Shown here: positions 52,671 through 63,642 of the stretch, in pieces | Layout: every line of letters starts with the position of its first letter | Numbering within the stretch: position 1 is the first letter of the stretch | Assembly (NCBI GenBank): GCA_032622095.1 | Contig: CP136064.1 | Location: 213,046,205-213,110,204, forward strand | Source: Siphonodentalium dalli | Lineage: Eukaryota; Mollusca; Scaphopoda; Gadilida; Siphonodentaliidae | Length of the DNA: 64,000 bases | Direction of reading: 5' to 3' | Translations under genes and position numbers: made by a program | Notes under the pieces: model-generated | The model's database searches: none | What the model was told of the DNA's origin: nothing | What the model saw: only the letters and a program-made list of their open reading frames with translations

Positions 52671-53560
52671 TTCACTGAGAGTTGGTGACTGTTCCGGACA
52701 ATGTTGGCTGTCAACTTCGTCGTCAGCATGTTCAATAAAATGTTTTTTGTTGGCCTCATACAACTGAACATCAGAATAAACGGCACCGCGATGGCACTTC
52801 CAACTCTCTCAAATCCTTCTTGTATCTCGGTGCATCTCTTCCTTAACGCTCTTTTCTTCATCTTACTGGAGCTCGTCTCCCCATTCTATTGAACAATCTT
52901 GATAGTTTAAGGTGAATTTGTAGTCAGTCAATTGAATATTTCAAGAGTTTGGATAATTGTGCGGGTGAAATACGACTGCAATGGAAGAACTTTCCAACCA
53001 CACAAAGACGGAGTTTCTGAATCGTCACAGAGGCTATCTCCCCGCAACGACAACGTCATGGGTTTTAGAGAAACGGGGTCTGGCATGAGTACGAAAACGT
53101 CGGGTTTTCTGATTACGTTGCTCGCGGTAGTACTGAAATAGGCTTGCATTCGCGTATATTTGAATGCATGTGTTATCGGTCATCCGTAAACGTATATATT
53201 TAGACGATGTTCTGCTAGAATGTAATGGGTCATTTCACAACAGAGTTACCGGAATTTCGATAACATATGTTTATATAGACAAACGCATTTGGGAGCTATA
53301 TATTCAGGTATAAATATCAAAGGCTTTTAAAATAAATAGAGAAGGTCATCTTTTGCTGTTGGGGGGGGGGGGGGACCTGGATGCTTACAGATATATAGAG
53401 CTTGTTTGGGGGGGGGGGTTCTTCGTATTAATATTTCGTGTCTCCGGGTGAGAGGAGATGGTTAAATAATACGTTCACGTGGACAAAGAGAAGTCTTGAA
53501 TTTTTTCGTGGTTCCGTAGTTGTTGGTCAGTGTCATCTCCCAGTCGGACATCTGGGTAGC
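52671..53560. other. Spacer, no supported gene
   Basis: Overlapping open frames of 60-73 codons exist on both strands (52664-52892 and 52928-53149) with no recognisable motif. Two G-runs lie at about 53362-53375 and 53409-53418; they resemble the reverse of the poly-C tracts in the array but are not in monomer context. Confidence 0.4.
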
Positions 53561-53771
53561 ATGTTTGTTGAACCTATTTTCGTAAAAATTTTGACCAATG
53601 AATAGGAATCCTCCTGCACTTGTATTTCCTGAACAACCCTCGAAATAAATTATAGACCATTCCAATGTACTCTTATATAACTCTTATAATAAGTTCAACA
53701 AGTGTTTATGGGCCGCATAAGCCGTTTGTTGAACTTATTTTCTGAAGAAAAAAAAATTTAATGCTTCTGCA

Positions 53772-54091
53772 TGCAACCTTTTTTAGTGGAATTATTTCTA
53801 ATCTTTTTCTAGATACTGAGAAAATGACTTTCTAAGATTTAAGAAATTATAATAATTTCTTACTAATAATTATGAGAAAATTACTTTTTAGGATTTAAGA
53901 AATAGTTTCTTACCATAAAGAAGAAATCATGAGAAAACTAATGGATCTTTCTTAGAAAATTGTAAGAAAAATATTCTCATAATTATATTATAAAATTTGA
54001 CCTAAGAAAATTTTCCTTGGTATACTCCCAAGATAATATTTCTGGTATTATATTTTTTTTCTCAAAATAAGAAATTCCATGTTGGCAGTGG
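53772..54091. mobile_element. AT-rich ~320-bp insertion
   Basis: Interrupts the host MITE between CTTCTGCA and GCACTTGTAATTCC. The sequence is dominated by AAGAAAT / ATTTCTTA words in both orientations. The outer ends are weakly inverted (about 53775 AACCTTTTTTAGTGGAATTA against about 54090 CCACTGCCAACATGGAATT on the other strand). GCA is a possible target duplication. Confidence 0.55.
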
Positions 54092-54146
54092 GCACTTGTA
54101 ATTCCTGAAAACCCCTTCAGATGAAGACCATTACAATGTATGCTTA

Positions 54147-54869
54147 CCTTACTCATATTTAAATTTGCAAAGTATTATTTTAGGTCAGTTTTAAATTCGT
54201 GCACCTTGAATTTGTGCACCATGCTGCACGAATTCAAAGCTGACAAAAATATTTTAGAAAAGGTCCTGTGTTTGATGAGTGTCAGTTCTTAATCGCTCCT
54301 AAAGATACATGTGTGTAGTAAAGACCATCACGACAGAAATTTACATCAAGTAGAACACAACTGCATTATAATTTTGTTGTGAAGATGGGCGTATATGATC
54401 CAAGTAATTATTCTGATATTTAAGCAGATATGAGGGTCATTGAATTTAGCTCAAAAGTAAAACCAAAACCAAGTAGGTTGCTGACTTGCTTGCATTTTAA
54501 ATAGTTGACATAGTTAGGTTCACATAAATAAATCAAGACTGTTATATGACCACGGTGCCACTCCATGCAGGGTTGTGGGTATGGAGACATGCTCTCATGC
54601 ACCTTCACTCTGAAATATGTGTATTTTTTTACAAGCATTGAATCATGGAGGACTATACAGTTAATTATCGCTTTATATGCTTTAAATGGTTTTGAGATTG
54701 GTTTTCAGAATATGAATGTAATCACTCCAATCTTCCGTAATAGATGTATTTGTAATTCATGTACATATAACCTCTTATTTTCCCAGGCAGTTTGGTATAA
54801 ATTCAGGAGTCATACTATTTTTCGCTCAGTTTTAAACGTAGTACTGCATGAATTTAAATATGAGTTAGG
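54147..54869. mobile_element. 723-bp TIR element with TA target
   Basis: Left end CCTTACTCATATTTAAATT, right end (reverse) CCTAACTCATATTTAAATT, flanked by TA on both sides (54145-54146 and 54870-54871). The empty site can be rebuilt from the related unit near 7108 (GCTTATATAATACGCTTATA). A TA target suggests the Tc1/mariner superfamily, but no transposase motif is present. The 115- and 72-codon frames inside are not recognised. A short inverted block (TTGAATTTGTGCACCATG / GTGCAGCATGGTGCAC) lies near 54210. Confidence 0.7.
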
Positions 54870-54907
54870 TATAGAATACGCTTATATAACTGGTGGGGAG
54901 AATCCAC

Positions 54908-55284
54908 GATAAGTGATGCTGTAGCTGGCGACTTTCTGCAGGAGTTTGTTGTGAGGGACCCTGTCAACGGCTTTCGAGAAGTCAAAGAAAGCGATATCAG
55001 TTTGAACTTTGCTGTCTAGTGAGGCTTTCGAGAAGTCAAGGAAAGCGATATCAGTTTGAACTTGGTTTTCTAGCGATTGGAGAAGGTCCTCAGATATAGT
55101 TAGGAGCAGGGTAGTGCATTAGAATAGAAAGCCATGGTTTGGTTGAAGAGAGCTGAATGCTTATCCAGGTGGTTCAAAAAGTGTCTGCATATTATGTTCC
55201 ATAATTTTTCCATAAGGGAGATTGGTTGATAGTTTTCTACTCTGAATATCACCTTTCTTGAAAACTGGAGTTATATTTGCATCA
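54908..55284 (-). pseudogene. Non-LTR retrotransposon reverse transcriptase, frameshifted fragment
   Basis: Reading the minus strand from 55284: DANITPVFKKGD (RT motif 0 region), then in another frame VENYQPISLMEKLWNIICRH and FLNHLDKHSALFNQTMAF, then after a stop EDLLQSLENQVQTDIAFLDF and FDFSKAVDRVPHNKLLQKVA. The NYxPISL...HLDxHxxL...xHGF and FLDFSKAFDxVPHxxLLxKL signatures are those of fingers and motif A of CR1/Jockey/L2-type RT. The motif A aspartate context is present, but YxDD and everything C-terminal is missing. At least two frame changes and one stop make it dead. A 54-bp in-frame tandem duplication (54969-55022 and 55023-55076) repeats QTDIAF(L/F)DFSKA. Confidence 0.9.
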
Positions 55285-56560
55285 AGCTAGTCTTAATTTT
55301 GCTGTCTGGTCTTCACTGACTGGTTGAAGTTAAGTTATTGGCGAATAAGTACTTGCGTGCTAATATAAATATGATGAATATAATTCTTATTCGGCCCATA
55401 AAGGGTATTTAAAGTAAACTTCTGTCAGACAAATTTTAGTATCTGTTTTCCCGTTTTTGGGGGTTACTATAAATTACGATTCCTTCAACTCAAAGTTTAT
55501 AAACTTCAGATTTCTATATGTGAAATGCTTTGCCCATTTCACTGACAGGTTATTTATCCCACAGGGGCATATAACAAATAACACAGGTCTGCCTTAATGA
55601 CTACCTATAAGGTAGCCAACAATTGTTGGTAAGACTTGAGCTTTACATCATAGGAATAGAGAAGCCATTGCCCAACTTCATAGGGCGCCCAGAAGGATGG
55701 GTTCAAAACAAACTGTCTTTTTTCCGAATTGTGAGGACACACAAAGGACATGTACCATTATTCTTAAGCATGTTTTACCAGATATGGCCAGGCAAACTAA
55801 TGTGAACTTATTTACAAGACATATGAAATGTTTTATTTGTAACAAATAATACACAATTATTACAGTACTTTTAATATCTCGTAATAATTTTGATATGTTT
55901 AAAACATTTCTCTTTTTCACAGCAAATTTTCCACATTTATACATAATATTTTTCTGGTGCGCAATATAACATACACATTGATATCTAGCACTCAATTGCC
56001 ATTTAAATCAACATTCAATACAACAATCCTCATGTACATAAAACGTCAAACCTGACAGATGATTTATGATCAGAATTAAGGTGAATTTACGACCTGAAGG
56101 TCAAGTCTTGTAGATGAAAGTGTTAACAAAGAAATAAAAACAATAAATGTGAGATGTGGTGCTAAAAAGTTTAAAATTACTGTAAATATGTTAAAATTTT
56201 GACCTTCCTCCCACCCAAAACTTGGCACAAATATAATTGTGGCAAAACAATTAATGTCAATCGGAATAGCTGTGAATAATAAACTGGTACAACTTTTGCC
56301 TTGAATCATTAAATGAGAGGTATGTAAGGAATATGGTGATACATTTGTCTTGTGGCAGGTTGGCAATTACCACTGTAGCCAATTTCACTTTACATCACTT
56401 ACAATCATGAAACTTCCCCTGGGTGATCAATGCCATGTTTATCATGAAACGAGCTTTTCATCCCATTTCACTTCAGCGAGTTTCGACAGAGCTTTAACAT
56501 TTTGTCTATTCACGTGGATGGACTAAAAAGTGACATAAGATTGTTAAAACATTGTGTGTA
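55285..56560. other. Spacer without recognisable genes
   Basis: Frames of 60 codons on the plus strand (55623-55805) and 105 and 96 codons on the minus strand (55678-55995, 56076-56366) are present. None shows a motif, and composition does not change across them. 55800-56400 is AT-rich and could be the 3' UTR of something off-window, but nothing proves it. Confidence 0.4.
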
Positions 56561-57000
56561 GAATAAAATAGAGTGAAATTTGATCAAGCCTTAAAATAGT
56601 GGGTCATTGGCAGAATGAGGCCCCAGAGAGTGAATTTAGATAAGCTACCCCGGACAGCGGGCTAGCATAACTAAATGCACCCTCTGGGGGGACCTCATTC
56701 TGCTTAATGCATCATCTATAGTCTCAGATTCTACATCCCCTAATTTGCAGAAGATAAAATGCATATTCGAGGGGATTAATGGGTGAACATCACCAAATTC
56801 AACTGGGGAATTTCAATCTGATCCTAGGTCTCCAATAGCAGTTGAGGCCTCAGCAGAATGAGGTTCCCAGAAGTGAATTTGGTGATTCTATCCCACCGTG
56901 TGGGCTTACGGTCACTAACTTCACCCTCTGGGGACCTCATATAAAGGTTCATTCTGCAAATATATGAAACACTATTTCAAGGCTTGAATTTGACTTAATG
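56560..57000. mobile_element. Two-hairpin MITE, copy 1
   Basis: Outer inverted ends (AAATTTGATCAAGCCTTAAAATAGTG at about 56575-56600 against CACTATTTCAAGGCTTGAATT at about 56970-56991) enclose two hairpins at 56610-56703 and 56853-56957. Each hairpin runs CAGAATGAGG...AGTGAATTTAG...TAGC...CTAAAT(T)CACCCTCTGGGG...CCTCATTCTG. The spacer between them matches that of the copy at 62724-63115. Confidence 0.8.
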
Positions 57001-57108
57001 CATGATCAGATGTGGCACATTAAAATTCAACTATCATAGTTACATTCATAGTAACAATTGAATTTCAAATATAGTTAAACGTGGCAGTGTGAACTTGGAT
57101 GGCGCATC

Positions 57109-57590
57109 ATGTTTCACCACCAAATTGAATTATGCACAATAATGAAGTGTATGGGCGACTTTAGAGGATTAATTATCAGAATAACAGCTAATTTTCAAAT
57201 GCCCCGATCACATTATACACAACATATCCCATTTGGAAGAGGAACCAAAAATAAATATTTTCCACCAGAATACGGAACAGATGTGGCCTAGGAGTGTCCA
57301 CCAAATGACAAGAGATTTTCAGATTCACCCAAAGACTTCACCCAGTATTAACCCCAGAATGCATAATAATTCACAACTAAGATATAGAGTTATTGCCCTT
57401 CCATTGAGAATAATTTCAATAATAAACTGGCAGTACAGACCAGATCGAAATTAAGCACAGAACACACGTCGGTACCTTGACAAAACAATGTTTTGGAGCT
57501 TCCTCTTTCAAATGGTATATAATATAAAATATGTTGTATATAATGTGATCTGGTGATTCGAAAATTAAGTGGGCCTTTAAATTGTTTGTT
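57109..57590. repeat. Inverted-repeat element with ATATGTTGTATATAATG arms
   Basis: 57200-57249 (ATCACATTATACACAACATA, TCCCATTTGG, AAGAGGAACC) is the reverse complement of 57491-57580 (GCTTCCTCTTTCAAATGG, ATATGTTGTATATAATGTGAT). A solo copy of the right arm lies at 63498-63586. Short frames across it have no motif. Confidence 0.7.
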
Positions 57591-57599
57591 CACAGTAAC

Positions 57600-58780
57600 A
57601 TTAGGATCATTTAAAGGATACAAAACTACCTTATAACTCATCATGAACAATTAACATGGTGGTTTTAACTTCCAAGTGAATTTATTTCTAACACGTTAAT
57701 TTTCAATCATTTCTGTAATAAAAAATATAAGGATTATGAATATTTCATCAAATTCATGAAATAACAATATCCATATTTGGCTATAATAGTTGAACGTAGC
57801 TATAATAGATGAATTCAGGATGATCCAGATCCAATGATAATTTACATAAAATTACAACTAACTTGATGAGTAAAATGATAATGATTTGGGATTTGATGAT
57901 CTGATGATTAATTTTATTTTCTGTACAAATTTACAAATATATAATCTGATAATTACTATTGATAATATAACACTATAGACACTCAAACATTATCACATTT
58001 TATAGGAAGACCATACATGATAATCTGGATTTAGACAAATTAGCAACTAATGACATACAAGACAATTTCCACGGATAAAATTAATATTTTTAGAAACTAT
58101 TTAAAATAATTATTGTAAAACAAGACAGTGCATTTGATTTGTGAGAGAAAAACATGAAACCAAAACAAATTTATCCTGCTTTACTTAATCCTTTAAACAA
58201 AAATAAATTGTTGATCATCAATGCTCTACCAGCTTATGATATTTTTCTTCCAGAAATCATTGTGCACCAATTAGTAGGCCTATGAAGTTAGCAGAGAGGA
58301 TCCCCACACACTTGATATTATCGCCACATATCAGGACATTCTCTTGAGTATTAATAAAGTTTCAATGGTATGAAATCCCATAATGCCCTGCAGTGGCAGG
58401 TCGATAATAAAATATTCTCTCAATAATGTCCTGCCAATATTTCACTATATCAGTGCTTATGGTCACAAAAAATAAGCTAAATTTGCCAATCTTGGGCAGG
58501 CTACTGGCAATTAAATTGGTCATTAAGGATGATTTTTTTCCACGTGGCCCTGCCCCCTTATTAATAACATGAATTTGTTATGATTTTTTTCAGTTCTCAT
58601 TGTACCATCAGATCACCCTATACTTTAACTGTATAACAAACAAAACTCTCCCACTCCTACAGTCCCAGACAAAAACTCTTGTTGATCAACACTATATTTT
58701 AGTTGTATGGTAAGAGGATTGAGCATTAGTATTAAAAATCTAGTCACTGTAGAAGATAGTCTGAGTGAAATATAAGCCAA
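57600..58780. other. AT-rich spacer
   Basis: No gene or well-defined repeat seen. TGATGAT-rich stretch at about 57880-57910. Confidence 0.4.
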
Positions 58781-58784
58781 CCTA

Positions 58785-58992
58785 AGTAATGCCCTCAATA
58801 ATCGACTCCTTAACCACAGCAGAATTATGGGTAATTTTTCAGGATTTAGTCGGAAATATGGCTTGTTCCATTCATCGGAAAGCTCTCAGTGAGCTTTCTG
58901 ATGAATAACAACAAGCCATATTTCTGACTAAATCCTGAAAAACTACCCATAATTCTGCTGTGGTTAAGGAGTCAATTATTTAGGGCATTACT
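58785..58992. mobile_element. 208-bp foldback MITE
   Basis: Arms of about 95 bp pair almost completely: AGTAATGCCCTCAATAATCG...AGAATTATGGGTA against TACCCATAATTCT...ATTTAGGGCATTACT. The centre is near 58890 (GAAAGCTCTCAGTGAGCTTTC). TA lies next to both ends, with one base uncertain on the right. Confidence 0.85.
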
Positions 58993-59152
58993 GTACTAAC
59001 TAGCTGATGCCAGAATGGGCCAGGGATGTAGCATGGGGGCAGCGGTGCAAAAAGTTGTTACAGTTGAAAGAAATTAAAACTTTTTAAAAGCATGAGCTCA
59101 ATGCAATTCGCTACGAAATAAAACTGCTCAATGTAAAAGTTCATTTAAAGAT

Positions 59153-59357
59153 TAAATGTCCAATTTAACACCCCTACCCTAATTTTTTTTTTTTTTTTCG
59201 GCTTCGGGGTGAAAAATATTTGATTTGAGTCAAGGAACCTACTCTTTAATGATCAGAGCTATTAGATTTTGTATTTTGAAATATATTTACTTTCACCCCC
59301 GAAGCTGAAGAAATAGTAATTTAGGGGTCTTAAATCGGACAGGGCATTTTAAATGTG
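59153..59357. mobile_element. Degenerate relative of the 50425 foldback MITE
   Basis: Left part CGGCTTCGGGGTGAAAAATA and TTGAGTCAAGGAACC, right part CACCCCCGAAGCTGAAGAAA and TAGTAATTTAGG match the corresponding parts of 50425-50842. The central palindrome is shorter, and the left end is invaded by an 18-T run. Confidence 0.75.
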
Positions 59358-59641
59358 CAAATATATATAAATTACTGTCATTTGTAATGCAAAATATCAA
59401 GAGAATAGAGATGGTCTTGTTTTAATATTTGATTTAAACATCAGATTTTGCCAAAATTTCATGTTCAAAGTAGCATAGCCTGGTTGTTCCTATTCTGAGT
59501 ATATACAGCACAAAGATTATGAGCACGCCATTTGGTAAAACAAATTATGATATATGTAAACCAATGTTTCAATTAAATACCAATATGTTTAGATAAAATT
59601 ATAAACAGAGTTTAAAAATGATGCAACATTTTATAATTTAA

Positions 59642-59895
59642 CCCTCTCTTTTTAAATACTCATTGATGAGTAGTTCCCTTAGGAAATGTTCAGATAATAA
59701 GTTCAACAAACGACCATAGGTTGTTCGTTGAACTTATTAACTGAACATTTCCATCCAAAGATTATGAATCCTTCCACATTTATATTATATTTTCGCTGAC
59801 TGTTTGCTTTTATTACCATACAAACCAAAAATATAATAATAGACCATTCCAATGTACATGTTTATAACTTGGTGGGAGAATCCATTTAGAGAGGG
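59642..59895 (+). mobile_element. Solo piggyBac-like MITE, single-copy form of the array unit
   Basis: Flanked by TTAA at 59638-59641 and 59896-59899. Termini CCCTCTCT and AGAGAGGG. TTAA target sites with CCC-starting inverted ends are the hallmark of the piggyBac superfamily. The interior has AAATACTCATTGA, one hairpin (AATAAGTTCAAC(A/G)AAC with two mismatched pairs, 59697-59740), one monomer equivalent (CTGAACATTTCCATCC...GACCATTCCAATGTACA) and TGGTGGGAGAATCCATTTAG. There is no transposase, so it would move in trans. Confidence 0.85.
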
Positions 59896-60154
59896 TTAAT
59901 AATGAGTATTTCAAGGGCAACTTCATATTTTTTTTTACAAAATGGCTGCACATAGAGTAGTTCTTATCACAGAATATTGGAATGTCTAAGATATAAGCTT
60001 AACTGGTTTCTTGAAAATTGAGAATTGAGAGAAAATGCATCAAATTCACAGACAACAGGAAGTGAAAGAGATTCTTTGTGTGGATTTGTGTCCATTCAGT
60101 CAGCTTAATCATTCCATGACTGGAGCTTCCTGAAAGTTTTCGAAAACCCTGTGT

Positions 60155-60298
60155 CAATGCATTCGCTTATATATGCGAGTCTCCCATAGGGATCATATAT
60201 AAGAGAATACATTGAGCTAACAATATTTACCTTGACCTTGTAAGCCACTGCATTCTCTTATATATAGGGAGACTCACATATATAAGATAATGCACTGG
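60155..60298. repeat. Two TATA-rich hairpins of the 474 family
   Basis: 60155-60214 and 60245-60298 each fold as imperfect hairpins with arms like CAATGCATTC(T/G)CTTATATATG. The outer flanks CCCTGTG (60148) and TACAGG (60299) are inverted. The copy at 474-542 is also followed by CACAGGG, so this word belongs to the element. Confidence 0.75.
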
Positions 60299-60333
60299 TA
60301 CAGGATCTTTAATGCTGCACCAGCGCAGCTCCT

Positions 60334-60498
60334 GTCATGAAAAGTTTAAAAATAAAAGAGGTTGAAATTCAGTAGCTCACAAAAAGAGGCTGGAATTTGG
60401 TAGCTCATGAAAAAGAAAAAAGGTTAAAATTTGGTGGCTCACAAAAAAAAAGTTGAAATTGGTAGCTCATGAAAAGAAAAGAGGTTGAAATCATTGAA
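60334..60498 (+). repeat. Tandem repeat of ~33-37 bp, about 4 copies
   Basis: Units of AAAAGAGGTTGAAATT(T)GGTAGCTCA, with variable A-runs between them. Noncoding. Confidence 0.8.
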
Positions 60499-61002
60499 GA
60501 GTACCATCCAAGTAATTAACTGAGGCAGAATAAAGGAGGTATGGGAATTTGTGGAAAGAAAGAGCATTATGGGAAATAAAATAAAATATTTTTGCAACAA
60601 ATCATTCTAGATGCAAAGCACTGTAGACACAACTGACTAGTCTGCTGGTATAAAAATCTATTCCATAAATCAGTCAACAATGTACAAACTAAATGTGGTA
60701 CTAATAAGCATTGGAATATCATATTATAGATCATTCTTCACAATCGAGTACCATAATATATTCATGTTTAGACTGATCAACACCTCAGATTCTTTAATGA
60801 ATTTCAAACACTTTTCATTTCTGTATTTATTTTATTATTCAACAAGTATTCCAAGAATAAGTTATAGAACTATGTTTAGTAACTTCAGTTACTCTTCCAA
60901 TAATTGCTTCGACACAGAAAAGGACATGCTATTGTAATCGGTTGAGGTAGTTGAGGTATTGATCAATCCAGACCAGATATGTCACACCCAGTCTCAGCTC
61001 TG
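60499..61002. other. Spacer, unrecognised small frame
   Basis: An 85-codon plus-strand frame at 60680-60937 starts at an ATG and is rich in F, S, Y and I, as expected of AT-rich noncoding DNA. No signal, motif or neighbour supports it as a gene. Confidence 0.35.
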
Positions 61003-61078
61003 GCATTATAGAGGAGAGTTTCACGCCTCAAATGTTTTCACTCATTTTATAACCTGCGAAACTCCCTGTATTATGAGT
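61003..61078. repeat. Imperfect hairpin
   Basis: CATTATAGAGGAGAGTTTCACGC against GCGAAACTCCCTGTATTATG, with a ~30-nt loop. Confidence 0.6.
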
Positions 61079-62050
61079 AAAAAAATAATCAATAAGAATT
61101 TAATATAGGACATTCATTTCTCAAACTAGTAAACATAACCTTGAAATAAATGTGTATAGAGATCTACTCTTATGACAGTCATTTGTAATTAACTTGTATC
61201 CGGTCTTTTCCTCTTCAAAAATAGAAGATGCAGGCAAATGACTCAGATCCAAACATTGACTTAGTATGCATAAATATATTTTAAGAAACATTGATGCCAT
61301 ACCAGTTAAAATATTCCATTAGGCATCTGAGATTAAGATATTTCTCTCCCAAATAAATTGAGGATTCCGGGGCTCATAATCATCAACTGGGTTTATATAT
61401 ATTCCAGGTGGTTTATACCTGGTGAGGCATAACCCGGAGCTCTCTGTGATCGTCAATTGGATAGACATCGGTGTGGTATCGGATTATCCAATCAAGGGCA
61501 TTTGACGGCAATCATAGATTGACTGCTATTATTGATCGCCAGTTACATAAAGACATTCGCATAGAAGTACATGCATATTTCAATTATAATCAACCGTGGG
61601 AAATATTGTGGAGTGAAGTTTTTAGTGTATCAATGTCCAATTCTGGAATATAAGGAGACGAGAAGTTTATTATTTGCTAAGCTATCAAATAGTAGTGTTT
61701 TTGCATCAGATAAAAACCGTTATCCATCTAGTGAGATATCGATATCTCACTCGTATCCATCCACACTAAAATTTAAAGTGATTCAGTACCAGCTGATGGC
61801 AGATTATGCTAAAAGTCCCTGAGTGTTCAGGTTGAAAAATTTTGTATTATGTGATCAATTAAATTTATTTGTTAAACATACTATCATGTTAGCCCCTTTA
61901 TCTCTCAACCAATCTGTCTGAAAAATGTAACTATTTGTATATGCACAAGCTCATTACCATGGCTGTGCTTGGGTATACAATTTTGCACTTTTTACTCTTC
62001 TTCCGAGTTGAGCCATCAGCCAACTGAGTGGAGCATATAATAAACAGAAC
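61079..62050. other. Spacer without recognisable genes
   Basis: 60- and 83-codon overlapping frames at 61471-61822 show no motif. A 14-bp palindrome GAGATATCGATATCTC lies at about 61732-61747. Confidence 0.4.
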
Positions 62051-62056
62051 ATCTAC

Positions 62057-62194
62057 ACTTTTGGTTTGATATGGTAATTATCTCATTCGTGATGACAAAA
62101 AAAATTAATTTCCACTTGTGGCAGAGCAACTCTTAGAAATAAATTTTTTTTTGGTCATCACTCATGAGATAATTCCCATATCCAACCAAAAAGT
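62057..62194. mobile_element. 138-bp MITE with ~45-bp inverted ends
   Basis: ACTTTTGGTTTGATATGG, AATTATCTCAT, GTGATGAC on the left pair with GTCATCACTCATGAGATAATT and CCATATCCAACCAAAAAGT on the right. Confidence 0.8.
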
Positions 62195-62720
62195 AAAGAT
62201 ATATTCTATTTATTCAACACCCATTCCACAGAAAGATTCAGTCTGAATCTCTCCCGCAATACGGATTGTATCTGGTGAGTATTCGCAATTTTGTCAAGAG
62301 GGCGAGTCTTTGACATATTTTTAATCTAATAGTTTGGTCAATCAGACTGACGACAGTGCATGTTGTAGTGAAGGTACCTATTGCAATCAGTCACTATCGA
62401 ATAAACTACCAGGTTTATAAAATAAACCCAGTGGGTGAATACGAGCTCTGGAGTTTCTAGAATGCCAAGCCTGAAGGCTGCAACATATCCTAACAGTAAA
62501 TATGTTAATTCTTCTGCCAAGATCACTCCAAAAACTTAGGACCACATATAGCTGATGTGACCCGACAGGACCTGAAACGTTGCTGCATCAGGTTCAGTAG
62601 TATGGGAAGCCCATTTGATGATAACAGAGAACAAGTCGTGCATCTTAAAGACATATTATGCATTTCAGTGAATACAAATGATAAATGAGTACCCAGGCCT
62701 GAGAATAAGGTGCGTGTCAT
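62195..62720. other. Spacer without recognisable genes
   Basis: Minus-strand frames of 62 and 100 codons lack motifs; the second (62523-62825) runs through a MITE hairpin, which argues against it being a gene. Confidence 0.4.
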
Positions 62721-62723
62721 TTT

Positions 62724-63115
62724 CAGAATGAGGTCGAGGTCGGGTGAATTTAGTGACGCTATCCCACATAGTGGGCTAGCATCACTAAATTCACCCTCTG
62801 TGGACTCATTCTGCTTAGGCCTCATCTTCTCTGGAAAGTTTCTTTATAATAAAATTTCTATAGAAACTTAGATTCTATTACTTTTTTTGTTTAGTTTCTC
62901 TATCTCCCCAAATTGGCAGATGACACATTGCAAAATCGAGGTTCCTAATTGGTGATCATCACAATATTCACCATTTGGGAACTTCAATCTGAGTCTAAGT
63001 CTCCCATAGCAGATGAGACCATGCATAATGAGGTCCCAAGAGCGTGAATTTAGTGATGCTAGCATTCTGTTTGGGACAGCATCACTAAATTCACCTTCTG
63101 GGGACCTCATTCTGC
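62724..63115. mobile_element. Two-hairpin MITE, copy 2
   Basis: Hairpins at 62724-62813 and 63023-63115 have the same sequence family as copy 1 (GTGAATTTAGTGA(C/T)GCTA against AGCATCACTAAATTCACC). The spacer shares AACTTCAATCTGA and CTCCCATAGCAG words with copy 1. The outer flanks differ from copy 1, so the shared unit may be just the hairpin pair plus spacer. Confidence 0.8.
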
Positions 63116-63497
63116 AAAAGACAGGCTTGTGAGTACCTACTGAAAAAATGAAGAATTCACCTAATATAACCGAAAATTCCAGATACAGTGGTGGAACCAT
63201 TTGAGAAAACACAACAGAATTGTAAATATTTACTTCATAATTCAGGACGAATTATCATTAGTAAACAAGCAGCAACGATTTGACCAATGGGAGTCGCTCT
63301 ATATAATTCATATGTATTAGAATGGCATTGTGTGCTGCCAATGATTTGGATATAATATTTATAAAAATAAATAGTTTATTCTCTATTACCATTCGATCAC
63401 CCAATCAGCGTGTTCCACATCACTTTAATACAGACTATTTTATTGGATGAATTGGTGCAATGAAATATTTCACGAAAGTCAAAGGCCTGGGTGTGAT

Positions 63498-63586
63498 GTG
63501 GAGCTTCCTCTATCATATGGTATATGATATAGAATATGTAGTATATAATGTGATCTGACGATTCGAACATTAAGTGGGCCTTTAAG
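63498..63586 (+). repeat. Solo arm of the 57109-57590 element
   Basis: GGAGCTTCCTCTATCATATGG through AGTGGGCCTTTAAG matches 57491-57580 with a few substitutions. Confidence 0.7.
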
Positions 63587-63642
63587 TTATGGTTCAAAGA
63601 TTATGTCGCTTCAAGCACTCAGGAGCCAGCAAACACAATTAA

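Larger units (their letters stand above)
53562..54907 (+). mobile_element. Array-type MITE copy split by two nested insertions
   Basis: Pieces of one array-like unit lie at 53562-53771 (monomer, TATATAACTC, a decayed hairpin with left arm at 53695), 54092-54146 and 54870-54907. Read together they give the expected order of hairpin, CTTCTGCA|GCACTTGTAATTCC, ACCATTACAATGTATGCTTA|TA, TAACTGGTGGGGAGAATCC. The outer end at 54907 is fused directly to a reverse-transcriptase fragment. Confidence 0.75.

Noticed and set aside
55678-55995. 105-codon minus-strand frame with several cysteines
   Set aside because: Composition matches surrounding AT-rich DNA, Cys spacing fits no motif I know, and there is an overlapping plus-strand frame.
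57890-58920. CTGATGA words at about 57899 and 58903
   Set aside because: Isolated words in AT-rich DNA or a foldback, without the rest of a ribozyme fold.
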